DNA from: Leeia oryzae DSM 17879
GTDB lineage: Bacteria; Pseudomonadota; Gammaproteobacteria; Burkholderiales; Leeiaceae
Direction: 5' to 3'
NCBI RefSeq assembly: GCF_000376945.1
Contig: NZ_AQXU01000016.1
Coordinates: 1-64,000, forward strand
DNA length: 64,000 bases
Program-made: the position numbers and the translations under genes
Notes under the pieces: model-generated
The model's database searches: none
Told to the model about the DNA's origin: nothing
What the model saw: only the letters and a program-made list of their open reading frames with translations
Shown: in pieces, positions 26,103-35,045 of the stretch
Layout of the letters: each line of letters begins with the position of its first letter
How positions within the stretch are numbered: position 1 is the stretch's first letter

Positions 26103-26531
26103 ATGCATGAATGGTCCATTATCGATCATCCCACGGACGCGGAACTGGATGTCATCAGTGACGGCGTCACCCGTTTTGGCAGAGCACAAGCAGTGGGGGG
26201 CAACGCCAGACCCGTTGCCTGTCTGGTCAGGGACGGGAGCGAAATTGTGGCCGGTGGTTCTGGCCGAACCGAGTTTAACCGCTTATTTATCAATTATCTG
26301 TGGGTGACAGACGCTTTGCGCGAGCAAGGCATCGGCAGCCAGATACTGGGCACGCTGGAATCCGAAGCCATCGCGCGCGGATGCACAGATGCGTTGATCG
26401 AGACCCTCAGCGACCAGACCGCCGCCTTATATGGTCGGCTGGGCTACCAGCCCTTGGCCATCATTCCGAACTTTGTCGGGCCGTTTACCCGGCATATTTT
26501 GATCAAGCAGTTGGGCAAGCATTCTGCCTGA
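26103..26531 (+). CDS. GNAT family N-acetyltransferase
   Basis: Acetyl-CoA dependent acetyltransferase, about 142 residues. The acetyl-CoA loop is VTDALREQGIGSQILGTLE (about 68-86), followed by the ARGCTDALIETLSDQTAALYGRLGYQ region with the general acid tyrosine. The wording resembles the AAC(6')-like branch that acts on small amines or antibiotics, but the substrate is unknown. ATG 26103 has AGGAAG about nine bases before it; ATG 26076 is an alternative that adds nine residues. Confidence 0.88.
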   Translation: MHEWSIIDHPTDAELDVISDGVTRFGRAQAVGGNARPVACLVRDGSEIVAGGSGRTEFNRLFINYLWVTDALREQGIGSQILGTLESEAIARGCTDALIETLSDQTAALYGRLGYQPLAIIPNFVGPFTRHILIKQLGKHSA

Positions 26532-26903
26532 GCGGTTGTGAGGGATTGGCAGGTGTTTGGCGGAAAATCATCATGTTTGCCAAGATGAAGGTAACCGTTG
26601 GAGTCTATCGCTGCGCTCCATACCCCCTGCCAAAGGGTGGCAGGTGATCAACCGGTGGCTGTACTAGGGGAGATTGCTGCTCACCTCGCGCCTACGGGTA
26701 ACGTCGTGACTCAAATCACGATTTATACATCACGTGTGTAAACAATTAAATGTCATTGTGAATTGGCATGGTTACCTGCATGTTCATGATCTAAGATAAA
26801 GAGAAGCCTATTCGATTTCTCTCTCGGACATATCATGCAATGCCTGAAGCCGGCTGAACCCAGCGGCCTGATCCCTTTTTTGTTGTTCAAACTGCAGCAA
26901 GGC
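26532..26903. other. Intergenic region with REP-like copy and possible promoter
   Basis: Holds the REP-like element at 26600-26630, a small inverted repeat CGTGA/TCACG near 26708-26723 and A/T-rich sequence before the substrate-binding protein gene. No small gene that I can support. Confidence 0.5.
26600..26630 (-). repeat. REP-like palindrome, diverged copy 1
   Basis: 31 bases that match the copy at 36854-36884 in 25 of 31 positions, in the same orientation, between GNAT and substrate-binding protein genes. Shares the GGNGT...CCATAC core of the element. Confidence 0.6.
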
Positions 26904-27584
26904 ATGTGGCGAACCGGCCTGTTGATCCTGCTGGCATGCGGCATGGTCAATGCCGCATCTGAACCCGTCTATAAAATAGCCTATAACGAAACGACAGCCC
27001 CCATGGTGCCGCTGGTCAAGGCCATTTATGCCGAGATGGGTATCACGCCAGTATTTGAGCTGGTGCCATCAGAACGTGCCATCAGTGATACCAATATGGG
27101 GGTTTACGACGCCGACCTCAGCCGCGTGGAGGGTGTGGTGATGGTGTACCCCAATCTGAGGCGCACCAATGAGCCCCTCAGAATGACCGAACTGTATGCT
27201 TATGTGAAAAACACGTCCCGCATCGTGATTTCCACCTCTGGTGATGTTGCCCTCTATTCTGTAGGGGTTCTGGAAGGCTCCAAGCTTTCGGAAGAATATG
27301 TGCGGCAGGCACATATCACCCCTGATGTATCTTTCAGTGCTGATACTTTCTACAAAAAACTCATGGCAAACCGGTTTGACATCGGACTGTTTACCAGCAC
27401 GCAATTGCTAACGCAACGGGCATTACTGGCACAAGGCGCCAGACGTGTCGGTCCGGTGTTGATGAGCAGCCCGTCTTTCCATATCCTGAATCAAAAGCAT
27501 GCTGATCTGATACCGGCGTTTGATGCCGCCCTGAAAAAAATGAAGATGGATGGCAGGTACCTGAAGTTGCTGGAGGCGCAATAA
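26904..27584 (+). CDS. Periplasmic substrate-binding protein, SBP_bac_3-like
   Basis: A solute-binding protein of the family 3 type (about 226 residues), exported by a signal peptide MWRTGLLILLACGMVNA followed by ASEP. The mature part begins VYKIAYNETTAPMVPLVKAIYAEMG, typical of the small one-lobe-pair sensors found in Gammaproteobacteria and Betaproteobacteria without an ABC partner. No transporter or histidine kinase is adjacent, so it may be a stand-alone sensor or scavenger. An open frame to ATG 26835 is possible but gives a poor signal peptide. A second, unrelated protein of this type is at 39477-40187. Confidence 0.8.
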   Translation: MWRTGLLILLACGMVNAASEPVYKIAYNETTAPMVPLVKAIYAEMGITPVFELVPSERAISDTNMGVYDADLSRVEGVVMVYPNLRRTNEPLRMTELYAYVKNTSRIVISTSGDVALYSVGVLEGSKLSEEYVRQAHITPDVSFSADTFYKKLMANRFDIGLFTSTQLLTQRALLAQGARRVGPVLMSSPSFHILNQKHADLIPAFDAALKKMKMDGRYLKLLEAQ

Positions 27585-27604
27585 GCAGGATACTGATGTG
27601 TAGC

Positions 27605-27646
27605 GCAGGGTGTAGCGGTTGGCGTACACCCAACGCGATATACACC
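27605..27646 (+). repeat. REP-like palindrome, copy 2 with an insertion
   Basis: Begins GCAGGGTGTA and ends CGATATACACC, as in the copy at 37008-37038, but with about 11 extra bases containing a second small palindrome (GTGTA/TACAC). Lies between convergent genes. Confidence 0.5.
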
Positions 27647-27675
27647 AGTCAGCGTGCATGCTGGCGTACTGGCCG

Positions 27676-29070
27676 TTACCCCATTAACCGCTGAAAAAAC
27701 TTCAGCAAGACCGGATCACTGGCATAGGCGGCATTCAGGCGAATAAACTGCTCGCCATTGCCAGACATGGAAAACAGCGTGCCACTGGCCAGCAGGATGC
27801 CTTCTGCCTGCGCGGCTTGCGCCCAGTGGCTGCTCATCTGGCCATCTGGCAGTTTTACCCACAGAAACATGCCATCCCGGCCACCAGAAACCACCTGCAA
27901 GCCGATGTGTTCCAGCGCCGCCAGTGCTCTGGACCTGGCGCGTCCCAGGCGGTTGCGCAGTTGCTGGACATGCTTACGGAATCGTCCACTGGCCAGGCAA
28001 TCTGCCACCAGCGCTTCATCAAACGATGAGCCCGTCAGCACCGAGAGCATTTTTTGCTCTTGCAACGCAGGTAACCAAGGCAGGGGCGGCACAACATACC
28101 CTACCCGCATCCCGGGGTTGAGCACTTTGGTAAAGCTGCCCACATGAAACACGCGCTGGAATTCGTCCAGCTGTGCCAGCCGTACCGCACCGGCATCGGT
28201 CAGATCGCCATAGACATCGTCTTCCACCACCCAGAAATCGTGTTTGGCTGCCAGCGACAACAGCTTGTGGCTACGCCCGAGGCTGGTATTACCCCCGGTG
28301 GGGTTGTGCAGCAAGGTTTGAGTGAACATGGCCGAGGGTTTGTATTGGCTGGCCAACTGGTCTAGTGCCTCCAGATCCGGGCCGTCCGTCAGCCTGGGGA
28401 GTGCGATGCAATGTAACCCTGCGGCCTCCAGCTGCCGGCGAATCACAAAATAACCCGGGTCTTCCACCAGCACGGTACTGCCTCTGTGCAACACGGCTTG
28501 GGCAATCAGTTCGAAAGCATGGGTTGCCCCTTGCGTGACCAGAATCTGTCCGGCAGTGACGGCCATGCCTGCCTGTACCAGCCGGATGGCCAATTGCTCC
28601 CTCAGTGCATGGCTGCCTTGTACCGGCGCGGGCATGGTGCCCTCGGCCCCGGGTTTGAGCAGGCGCCTGATGGTGGTCGGGTTGATCATGCCTTCGAACC
28701 ATTCTGCCGGCAAAAAACCGGAACTGGCTGGCAACCGTGGTTGCAGGGTTTCCAGCGCATGATGGGCAAACCCTTCGGCACTCATCAACGTCGGAACCAC
28801 TACCTCGATACGGGGCTGGCTGGCCTCGTTTTGCGAGCGTCTGGCCACAAAACTCCCCTGCCCGGGCCGGGACTCCACCAGTCCTTTGGCGACCAGCCGC
28901 TCGTAAGCGGTGACAATGGTAAACAGGCTGACACCGAGCTTGTCTGCCAGTTGCCGAACCGAGGGCAGCCGCGCCCCTTCTGCCAGCTTGCCAGCCGTGA
29001 TACGCCCTTCCATCTGCTGAACAATCTGTTCGGCTAGCGAGACGGACCTGGTTTTGTCGATCTGGAACAT
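27676..29070 (-). CDS. MocR/PdxR-type GntR regulator with aminotransferase domain
   Basis: Transcription regulator, 464 residues: a GntR winged helix (1-75, with GARLPSVRQLADKLGVSLFTIVTAYERLVAKGLV) joined to a fold-type I aminotransferase domain that binds PLP. The PLP lysine lies in the segment SFTKVLNPGMRVGYV near 306-325. MocR proteins sense PLP or a PLP-substrate adduct and usually control the divergent gene, here an aminotransferase. A perfect 10-10-10 inverted repeat at 29135-29164 is the likely operator, and a -35/-10 pair (TTGTAT, 17 bases, TAATTA) on the minus strand could be its own promoter. Confidence 0.93.
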   Translation of the reverse strand: MFQIDKTRSVSLAEQIVQQMEGRITAGKLAEGARLPSVRQLADKLGVSLFTIVTAYERLVAKGLVESRPGQGSFVARRSQNEASQPRIEVVVPTLMSAEGFAHHALETLQPRLPASSGFLPAEWFEGMINPTTIRRLLKPGAEGTMPAPVQGSHALREQLAIRLVQAGMAVTAGQILVTQGATHAFELIAQAVLHRGSTVLVEDPGYFVIRRQLEAAGLHCIALPRLTDGPDLEALDQLASQYKPSAMFTQTLLHNPTGGNTSLGRSHKLLSLAAKHDFWVVEDDVYGDLTDAGAVRLAQLDEFQRVFHVGSFTKVLNPGMRVGYVVPPLPWLPALQEQKMLSVLTGSSFDEALVADCLASGRFRKHVQQLRNRLGRARSRALAALEHIGLQVVSGGRDGMFLWVKLPDGQMSSHWAQAAQAEGILLASGTLFSMSGNGEQFIRLNAAYASDPVLLKFFQRLMG

Positions 29071-29134
29071 GACGATTTGCGATACCCACCAAACACTGAT
29101 CGCTATATAATTACCGTAAAACAGTCACTTATAC

Positions 29135-29164
29135 AACTGTTATGCCTTTACTGACATAACAGTT
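29135..29164. promoter_or_regulatory. Probable MocR operator
   Basis: AACTGTTATG (29135-29144), a ten-base spacer, then CATAACAGTT (29155-29164): a perfect inverted repeat with arms one helical turn and the same side apart, in the only intergenic space between the MocR gene and the divergent aminotransferase gene. Confidence 0.6.
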
Positions 29165-29246
29165 TGTAAAAATTGCAAGCAACTGAACCGGTACACTGGC
29201 CAAAATTTCGAGTACATTGCCAGCATCGACACAGAAAGATAATTTT

Positions 29247-30443
29247 ATGAAGACACTGACCTTATCTGAAGCCGCAAACCGCACCCGTAGTTCCGACGTA
29301 CGTGAACTGCTGAAAGACGCGCAGCTGCCCGGCATGATCTCGCTGGCCGGCGGCCTGCCTGACCCTGCCCTGTTTGACGTGGAAGGACTGGAAGCGGCCA
29401 CCCGTGAAGTCTTTGCGTCTGAAGCACAAACGGCCTTGCAATACGGGCAAACAGATGGTCAGCTGGCGTTGCGCCAGGCAGTAGCCGGCTTGATGGCCGA
29501 GCGCGGCGCACCGGTAAGCCCGGACCAGGTGCTGATTTCCAGCGGCTCACAACAGGCGCTGGATCTGGTGTCCCGCTCTATCCTGAACCCGGGTGACGTA
29601 GTAGCGGTAGAACGCCCAAGTTATCTGGCCGCGCTGCAGATTTTCCATCTGATTGGTGCTGATACGGTTTCTATCCCGGTCGATGGGGATGGTGCAGTGG
29701 TGGATGCCTTGCTGAGCCTTCCAACAGACAAACCCAAGCCCAAAATGCTGTATCTGGTGAGCAACTTCGCCAATCCGTCCGGTGCAACCCTGTCACTGGC
29801 GCGCCGCAAGCAGCTGGTGCAATGGGCCGTGGATAACCAGGTTTTCGTGCTGGAAGATGACCCGTATGGGGCACTGCGCTACCGTGGCACGGCAGTCGCA
29901 CCGATGATTGCACTGGCCAAGGACGTACCGGGCGCGCTGGAATGGGTAGGCTACCTGTCTTCCTTCTCCAAGATTGTTGCACCAGGCCTGCGTATTGGCT
30001 GGGCAGTCTTGCCGGCCGGCTTGCTGGATGCGTGTGTCCGCATCAAACAGGCGCTGGATCTGCATACGTCTACGTTCAGCCAGTCCGTGGCGGCCAAGTA
30101 CATTGCCTCCGGCCGTCTGCCTGCCCACCAGCAAACCGTGTGCGAAGTCTACGGCAAGCGGGCTGATGCACTGGCCGCCGCCCTGACCGACGCCTTTGGC
30201 GACAAGCTCAAGTTCAACCGTCCGGATGGCGGCATGTTCTTGTGGGGCCGCTTTGAAGACGGCACCAATGCCCGCCAGCTACTGAAAATTGCCCGTGACA
30301 AAGGCGTGATCTACGTGCCGGGCGACGTGTTCTACCCAGACACACCGGATGCATCCGCCATTCGCTTCAGCTTTGTGACCGTGGACAAAGCCAAGCTGGC
30401 CGAAGGCGCACAACGCCTGCTAGCTGCACACAAGGCGTTGTAA
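29247..30443 (+). CDS. PLP-dependent aminotransferase (LysN/2-aminoadipate type)
   Basis: Class I/II aminotransferase of 398 residues. The early motif ISLAGGLPDPALF (29-41) and the PLP lysine in SSFSKIVAPGLRIGW fit the branch that includes 2-aminoadipate aminotransferase LysN and valine-pyruvate or aromatic aminotransferases. GAAAGA lies seven bases before ATG 29247. It is divergent from the MocR gene, which likely controls it. A terminator follows. Substrate not certain. Confidence 0.92.
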   Translation: MKTLTLSEAANRTRSSDVRELLKDAQLPGMISLAGGLPDPALFDVEGLEAATREVFASEAQTALQYGQTDGQLALRQAVAGLMAERGAPVSPDQVLISSGSQQALDLVSRSILNPGDVVAVERPSYLAALQIFHLIGADTVSIPVDGDGAVVDALLSLPTDKPKPKMLYLVSNFANPSGATLSLARRKQLVQWAVDNQVFVLEDDPYGALRYRGTAVAPMIALAKDVPGALEWVGYLSSFSKIVAPGLRIGWAVLPAGLLDACVRIKQALDLHTSTFSQSVAAKYIASGRLPAHQQTVCEVYGKRADALAAALTDAFGDKLKFNRPDGGMFLWGRFEDGTNARQLLKIARDKGVIYVPGDVFYPDTPDASAIRFSFVTVDKAKLAEGAQRLLAAHKAL

Positions 30444-30467
30444 ACATTCAATTAGATGTTTGACCAG

Positions 30468-30497
30468 AAAGCACAGTCGATCCGACTGTGCTTTTTT
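30468..30497 (+). terminator. Intrinsic terminator after aminotransferase gene
   Basis: 12-base stem (30468-30479 and 30483-30494) around a three-base loop, then a run of T. Confidence 0.92.
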
Positions 30498-30683
30498 TAC
30501 GTCTGAACGGGGCACTTGATATTGAAGAACCCCGTTCAGGACTGCCTTGCCAACCCCGCCAAAGAAGCATCTAATCTGATGAAAACCTTCTGCAACGCTT
30601 GGGCGGGCACCGGATTGGCAGTGTGCTGCATCCGGACCTCCGCCTGTTGACGATGATCACCCGCAGGTTTTTGGAGGACATCC

Positions 30684-31532
30684 ATGTCATCCTTTCGTAC
30701 CGTGGCGCTGACAACCCTGGCGATGCTGGCCTTTGCCGGTAACTCGCTGCTGTGCCGGTCTGCACTCAAACATACCAGTATGGATGCAGCCAGTTTTACG
30801 GCTATCCGGTTATTGTCCGGGGCGCTGATGCTGTGGCTGCTGGTTTACATCCGGCGCAGCCCAACCCCGGGCCGCGGTAATTGGCTATCGGCACTGGCCC
30901 TGTTTGTCTATGCGGCGGGATTTTCGTTTGCCTATCTTGGCCTGACGGCCGCTACAGGCGCATTGCTGCTGTTCGGGGCAGTGCAAGCCACCATGATCTC
31001 GCATGGCATCTGGTCTGGCGAGCGCTTGCGCAGCATACAGCTGCTTGGCTTGCTACTGGCGTTTGCCGGGCTGATCGGCCTGTTGTTGCCAGGGCTGTCT
31101 GCCCCGCCACTGGCCAGTGCACTGCTGATGATCCTGGCTGGCATTGCCTGGGGCGTGTATTCCTTGCGGGGAAAAGCGGCGGGGGGAGACCCGACCAAGG
31201 TCACAGCGGGTAATTTTCTGCGCGCGGCCCCCATTTCGCTGGGGTTAAGCATGCTCTTTGGCCATCCATCACTGGACCCTGCAGGCATCTGGCTGGCCAT
31301 GGCCTCTGGTGCGCTGGCTTCCGGGATTGGCTACGCCATCTGGTATGCCGCCCTGCCCCGGTTGCAAGCCACCCATGCGGCCACCGTGCAGCTCAGCGTG
31401 CCGGTCATTGCGGCCGTTGGCGGTGTGCTGTTGCTGAGTGAAACCTTTACTTTCCGGCTGCTGCTGGCTGCCGTCGCCATTCTGGGCGGGATTGCGCTGG
31501 TGATTCTGGAACGACGGCATGCAACCCAGTGA
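30684..31532 (+). CDS. DMT superfamily EamA-type transporter
   Basis: Inner-membrane exporter of the drug/metabolite transporter superfamily, 282 residues with ten membrane helices arranged as two EamA repeats. FAGNSLLCRSALKHTSMDAASFTAIRLLSGALMLWLL (helices 1-2) and the second repeat starting at ILAGIAWGVYSLRGK are typical. Substrate unknown; members export amino acids, nucleosides or other small metabolites. GGAGG lies before ATG 30684. Confidence 0.92.
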   Translation: MSSFRTVALTTLAMLAFAGNSLLCRSALKHTSMDAASFTAIRLLSGALMLWLLVYIRRSPTPGRGNWLSALALFVYAAGFSFAYLGLTAATGALLLFGAVQATMISHGIWSGERLRSIQLLGLLLAFAGLIGLLLPGLSAPPLASALLMILAGIAWGVYSLRGKAAGGDPTKVTAGNFLRAAPISLGLSMLFGHPSLDPAGIWLAMASGALASGIGYAIWYAALPRLQATHAATVQLSVPVIAAVGGVLLLSETFTFRLLLAAVAILGGIALVILERRHATQ

Positions 31533-31679
31533 AATACCTGGTGCGGACCTCTAATCCACCAGTCTCTACCTGAAAACCGTCAAACACGGCGGGAATTCTC
31601 CCTGACTTTTGCCAGGAATTGATCTAGGTTGAAATGAAAACCCGGATTCAATCCCCATTCAAACATCTCAGGAGATGCC

Positions 31680-32327
31680 ATGCATACACCACAAACAACA
31701 AGCCGGTTTTTTCGCAACACGCGCAAGACACTGCTGGCGGCCACCATCTTCGCGGCCGTTTTGGGTCTCTCCGGATGCGCCTTGACCACCGATCGGATCG
31801 AGCTGAGTTATACGCCGCAACCGGGAATTACACCGATTGAGGGGGCTAACAAGGTATCCGTCAGTGTGCAGGTAAACGATATGCGGCAGGACAAAACCAA
31901 GGTCAGCTCCAAAAAGAACGGCTTTGGCATGGAAATGGCCCCCATTCTGGCCATTGAAGACGTAACGGTCACGGTACGTAATGCCATCGAGCAAGAGCTG
32001 AAGGCTCGTGGATTCCAGCCAGGGAACAATACCGCTTTGGTACAGATTCTGGCGGATCTGACACGCTTTTATAACGACCACAAGACAGGCTTCTTTGCGG
32101 GAGATGCAGTAGCAGACCTGAACATGTCCGTCTTGGTCAAAGCCACTGATGGCAAGCTGCTGTACTCGCGCCAGCTGATGGCCCAAGGTCTGGAACCCAA
32201 TATCCAGCTCATGACGGGCAACAATGCCCGGCTTGCCCTGAACCGCGCACTGGAAAACGGCATGAAGAGCCTGTTCTCTGATCAAGCGTTTATCACGGCT
32301 TTGCTGTCAGCCTCTAAAACCCCATAA
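31680..32327 (+). CDS. YajG-like outer-membrane lipoprotein
   Basis: A 215-residue lipoprotein. The signal peptide ends with the lipobox LSGC (about 30-33), and the residue after Cys is Ala, so it should be sorted to the outer membrane. The mature body resembles the YajG/uncharacterised lipoprotein family, with [33 protein letters not shown] and an [13 protein letters not shown] segment. CAGGAGATGCC leads into ATG 31680. Function unknown. Confidence 0.82.
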   Translation: MHTPQTTSRFFRNTRKTLLAATIFAAVLGLSGCALTTDRIELSYTPQPGITPIEGANKVSVSVQVNDMRQDKTKVSSKKNGFGMEMAPILAIEDVTVTVRNAIEQELKARGFQPGNNTALVQILADLTRFYNDHKTGFFAGDAVADLNMSVLVKATDGKLLYSRQLMAQGLEPNIQLMTGNNARLALNRALENGMKSLFSDQAFITALLSASKTP

Positions 32328-32331
32328 CCGC

Positions 32332-32368
32332 TTGCCGGTTGTGCATGATGATCATGCACAACCGGCAA
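32332..32368. other. Perfect 18-base palindrome with one-base centre
   Basis: Left arm 32332-32349, centre 32350, right arm 32351-32368, starting six bases after the lipoprotein stop and ending 20 bases before the exonuclease start. No T run follows on either strand, though an A run follows on the plus strand, so it does not look like an ordinary terminator. Could be an operator or RNA hairpin. Confidence 0.6.
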
Positions 32369-32388
32369 AAAAAGCCCGGATGCCCATC

Positions 32389-32940
32389 ATGCCAGAAATC
32401 TATATCAGTACCGATGTTGAAGCAGACGGGCCGATTCCAGGACCGCATTCGATGCTGAGTTTTGCCTCTGCCGCCTACACGGCGGACAAACAGCTGCTTT
32501 CGACGTTTACCGTCAATCTGGATACCTTGCCGGGTGCCAGTGCGCATCCTGAGACGGCGGCATGGTGGCTGACCCAACCGGCGGCCTGGGCGGCTTGCAG
32601 AAGCAACCCGGAGCCGCCCGAAGCCGCCATGCCGCGTTATGTTGCATGGCTGCAGTCCTTGCCGGGCAAGCCGGTGTTTGTCGCCTACCCTGCCGGGTTT
32701 GATTTTCTGTTTGTGTATTGGTATCTGATGCGTTTTGCGGGGGAAAGTCCGTTCGGGCATTCGGCGCTGGATATCAAAACCTTTGCGATGGCGATGCTGA
32801 AATCCGGTTACCGTAAAAGCACCAAAAACCATCTGCCGGCACGCTGGTTTGACTGTTTGCCCCACACCCATGTGGCACTGGATGATGCACTGGAACAAGG
32901 AGCACTGTTCTGCAACATGCTGAAAGAAAACCGGGCTTAA
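32389..32940 (+). CDS. DEDDh 3'-5' exonuclease domain protein
   Basis: Exonuclease of the DnaQ/RNase T fold, 183 residues. The first acidic pair is in STDVEADGP (residues 7-15), the second Asp is in GFDFLFVYW and the last motif is [11 protein letters not shown] with the His and Asp, so the DEDDh set is complete. The family seems to act on short RNA or DNA; nothing nearby tells which. ATG 32380 is an alternative start three codons earlier. The stop codon overlaps that of the convergent MarR gene (TTAA). Confidence 0.85.
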   Translation: MPEIYISTDVEADGPIPGPHSMLSFASAAYTADKQLLSTFTVNLDTLPGASAHPETAAWWLTQPAAWAACRSNPEPPEAAMPRYVAWLQSLPGKPVFVAYPAGFDFLFVYWYLMRFAGESPFGHSALDIKTFAMAMLKSGYRKSTKNHLPARWFDCLPHTHVALDDALEQGALFCNMLKENRA

Positions 32941-33371
32941 CCAACAGCATCGCGCATGGTGGCAAAGCGCTGCTCCAGCAGCTTTAATACTTTTTCGACA
33001 GTGGCCAGATCAGCTTCTGCAATACCATCCAGCGATTTGTCCAGAAACCGCTCGCGCGCAGGCTGCATGGACTGAAGCAATTGCTGGCCGGCTGGGGTCA
33101 GCATCACCCGGGTCTGACGATTGTCGGTAGCATCGGTCTGACGGGAGACCAGCCCATCGGCCTCCATCTGCTTGATCTGCCGCGTCATGGCGGCCGGGTC
33201 AATGGCCAGCCGGTCGGCCAGTTGTTTCTGGGTGGGCATTTGCAGCTGATTCAGCACAAACAGGATGCGGGTTCTGGGCAGGCCATGGCCGACTTCCCGC
33301 TCGAAAGCGGCATACATGCAGCGGGTCGTACGTCCGAGCTGTTGCAACAGGTTACGGTCCAGTGTGTTCAT
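32937..33371 (-). CDS. MarR family transcriptional regulator
   Basis: A 144-residue winged-helix repressor. The recognition region [53 protein letters not shown] (about 47-99) is the standard MarR wing. The start at 33371 follows GGGGAAGG and overlaps the stop of the drug-efflux gene by four bases (ATGA), so the efflux pump and its regulator are co-transcribed. A palindrome upstream of the pump gene (34976-34997) is the likely operator, giving feedback control released by a drug or phenolic ligand. Confidence 0.93.
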   Translation of the reverse strand: MNTLDRNLLQQLGRTTRCMYAAFEREVGHGLPRTRILFVLNQLQMPTQKQLADRLAIDPAAMTRQIKQMEADGLVSRQTDATDNRQTRVMLTPAGQQLLQSMQPARERFLDKSLDGIAEADLATVEKVLKLLEQRFATMRDAVG

Positions 33372-34960
33372 GCGGCCTTCCCCTTTCCTGACTTCTTGCC
33401 TGGGTCCAGCGTCAGATGCGGCACTTTCAGGGCAATGGCCAGCGCAATCAGCAACGTCACCGCCACCAGCCACTGGCTGTCATGAATGGCCCCCACCAGC
33501 GACAATTGCGCCTGGTTCAGGTACGTATGGTAGTTGCGACCGGCAATGATGGCGGTCTCGATGAACACTTTGGCCTGCGGATGGTTCACCAGCAGTTGCG
33601 GGTCATACAAGCCTTGTGCCCACGCAGCATTGGCATACGGGCCAAGGCGCTCCGTCAGCTGTTGCCGGTAATGGTGGTTCATGAAGGTACCGATCAGGGC
33701 CGTCCCCAGCATGCCGCCCGTCATGCGCAGCGATTGCAGCATGGCCGTGCCAATGCCCAGCTGGGCTTTGGGCGCGTTGTACTGCACAAAGATGGTCAGG
33801 TTAGGCAGGGTAATCCCCAGCCCCAGGCCACCCAATGCCATCACCAGCATGGTCAGTGGATGAGGGGTGGTGGCGTTGACCTGTGTCAGCATCAGTGCAG
33901 CCCCCGCAAACAGGGTGATACCGACGTAGAGAATCCGTTTGGGCTTACGCAGGCGCGTTACAATGCGGCCGTTGATGATGCTGCCCAGCGTGATACTGAC
34001 AACCAGCGGTGTCACCAGCATCCCGGCTTTATTGGGGGACAGGCCAAACCCGCCCTGGAACATCAGCGGGGCATAATACATCACGCCAAACAGACAAAAA
34101 CCCATTACCAGCGACAGCAGGAACAAGGGTTTTAGCCCCTTGTGCACCAGCAGACTGATGGGGACCAAGGGCGCTGTCGCACGTTTTTCCCACCAGACCA
34201 GCCCCACACAGGCAGCCACCGATACCATCGCCAATGCAGGTAAGGCCAGCGAGCCTTTATGCGTGGGCAGCCATTCCACAAACACTTGTAAACTGCCCAG
34301 CGCCAGTGCAATCAGCGCAGCCCCTTGCCAGTCCAGCGGCGAAGGGGGCAAATCCGAGTGACGGATTTTTGGCAAATGCCGGCCGATAAACCACAAGCTC
34401 AGCAACCCGATTGGCAGATTGACAAAGAACACCCAGCGCCAGCCGTAGTACTCGGTCAGAAAACCACCCAGTGACGGGCCGATGGCGTTGGCAATGCCAA
34501 ACGCACCACTGAACAGTACTTGCCAGCGCAGGCGCTCGTGCGCATCCGGAAACATGTCCGGCACGCAGGCAAAGGCCGTCCCCACCAGCATGCCGCCCCC
34601 GATACCTTGCAGGCCACGGGCCAGCACCAGCTGCAACATGGTTTGCGCCACACCACACAGCATGGAGGCCACAGTAAAGACAATCACCGCCGCAATGACA
34701 AACGGCTTGCGCCCGTATTCATCCCCCAGTTTGCCAAAGATGGGCACCGTCACCACCGAGGCCAGCAGGTACGAAGTACCCACCCAGGCATACAGCTCAT
34801 AGCCGTGCAGCTCCGCCACCACGGTGGGCAAAGCGGTGCCGACCACCGTCTGGTCCAGCGCCACCATCATCAGCACAAAACACAGACCCAGCATGGCTAG
34901 CAGCCTGAGACGAAACTCTCGGGAAAATACCGGAAACAATTCTTCTAACGCGCGGCCCAC
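33368..34960 (-). CDS. DHA2 (EmrB/QacA) family MFS drug efflux transporter
   Basis: Proton-driven exporter with 14 membrane helices, 530 residues. Helix 1 ends in VALDQTVVGTALPTV, the loop 2-3 motif is GKLGDEYGRKPFVIAAV, and motif C is GAFGIANAIGPSLGGFLTEYYGWRWVFFVNLPIG, all typical of the DHA2 group. I chose GTG 34960, with AGGG eight bases before it; longer frames run through the operator. It is the first gene of an operon with marR. No EmrA partner is adjacent, which suggests it works alone. Confidence 0.93.
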   Translation of the reverse strand: MGRALEELFPVFSREFRLRLLAMLGLCFVLMMVALDQTVVGTALPTVVAELHGYELYAWVGTSYLLASVVTVPIFGKLGDEYGRKPFVIAAVIVFTVASMLCGVAQTMLQLVLARGLQGIGGGMLVGTAFACVPDMFPDAHERLRWQVLFSGAFGIANAIGPSLGGFLTEYYGWRWVFFVNLPIGLLSLWFIGRHLPKIRHSDLPPSPLDWQGAALIALALGSLQVFVEWLPTHKGSLALPALAMVSVAACVGLVWWEKRATAPLVPISLLVHKGLKPLFLLSLVMGFCLFGVMYYAPLMFQGGFGLSPNKAGMLVTPLVVSITLGSIINGRIVTRLRKPKRILYVGITLFAGAALMLTQVNATTPHPLTMLVMALGGLGLGITLPNLTIFVQYNAPKAQLGIGTAMLQSLRMTGGMLGTALIGTFMNHHYRQQLTERLGPYANAAWAQGLYDPQLLVNHPQAKVFIETAIIAGRNYHTYLNQAQLSLVGAIHDSQWLVAVTLLIALAIALKVPHLTLDPGKKSGKGKAA

Positions 34961-34975
34961 AACAGTTGCCCTATC

Positions 34976-34997
34976 AATAATTGACTTATCAATTATT
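34976..34997. promoter_or_regulatory. Probable MarR operator
   Basis: Inverted repeat AATAATTGA-CTTA-TCAATTATT immediately upstream of the efflux gene start. Size and A/T-rich symmetry fit MarR family operators. Confidence 0.6.
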
Positions 34998-35045
34998 TTG
35001 CCAACAAATCCGTCAGCTGTCCAGTTGGTCAGATTTTGGTACAGA

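Noticed and set aside
26599-26640. Peptide-like repeat GVYRCAPY seen in several frames at 26.6, 36.9 and 37.0 kb
   Set aside because: Not a protein motif: it is the translation of the intergenic REP-like palindrome.
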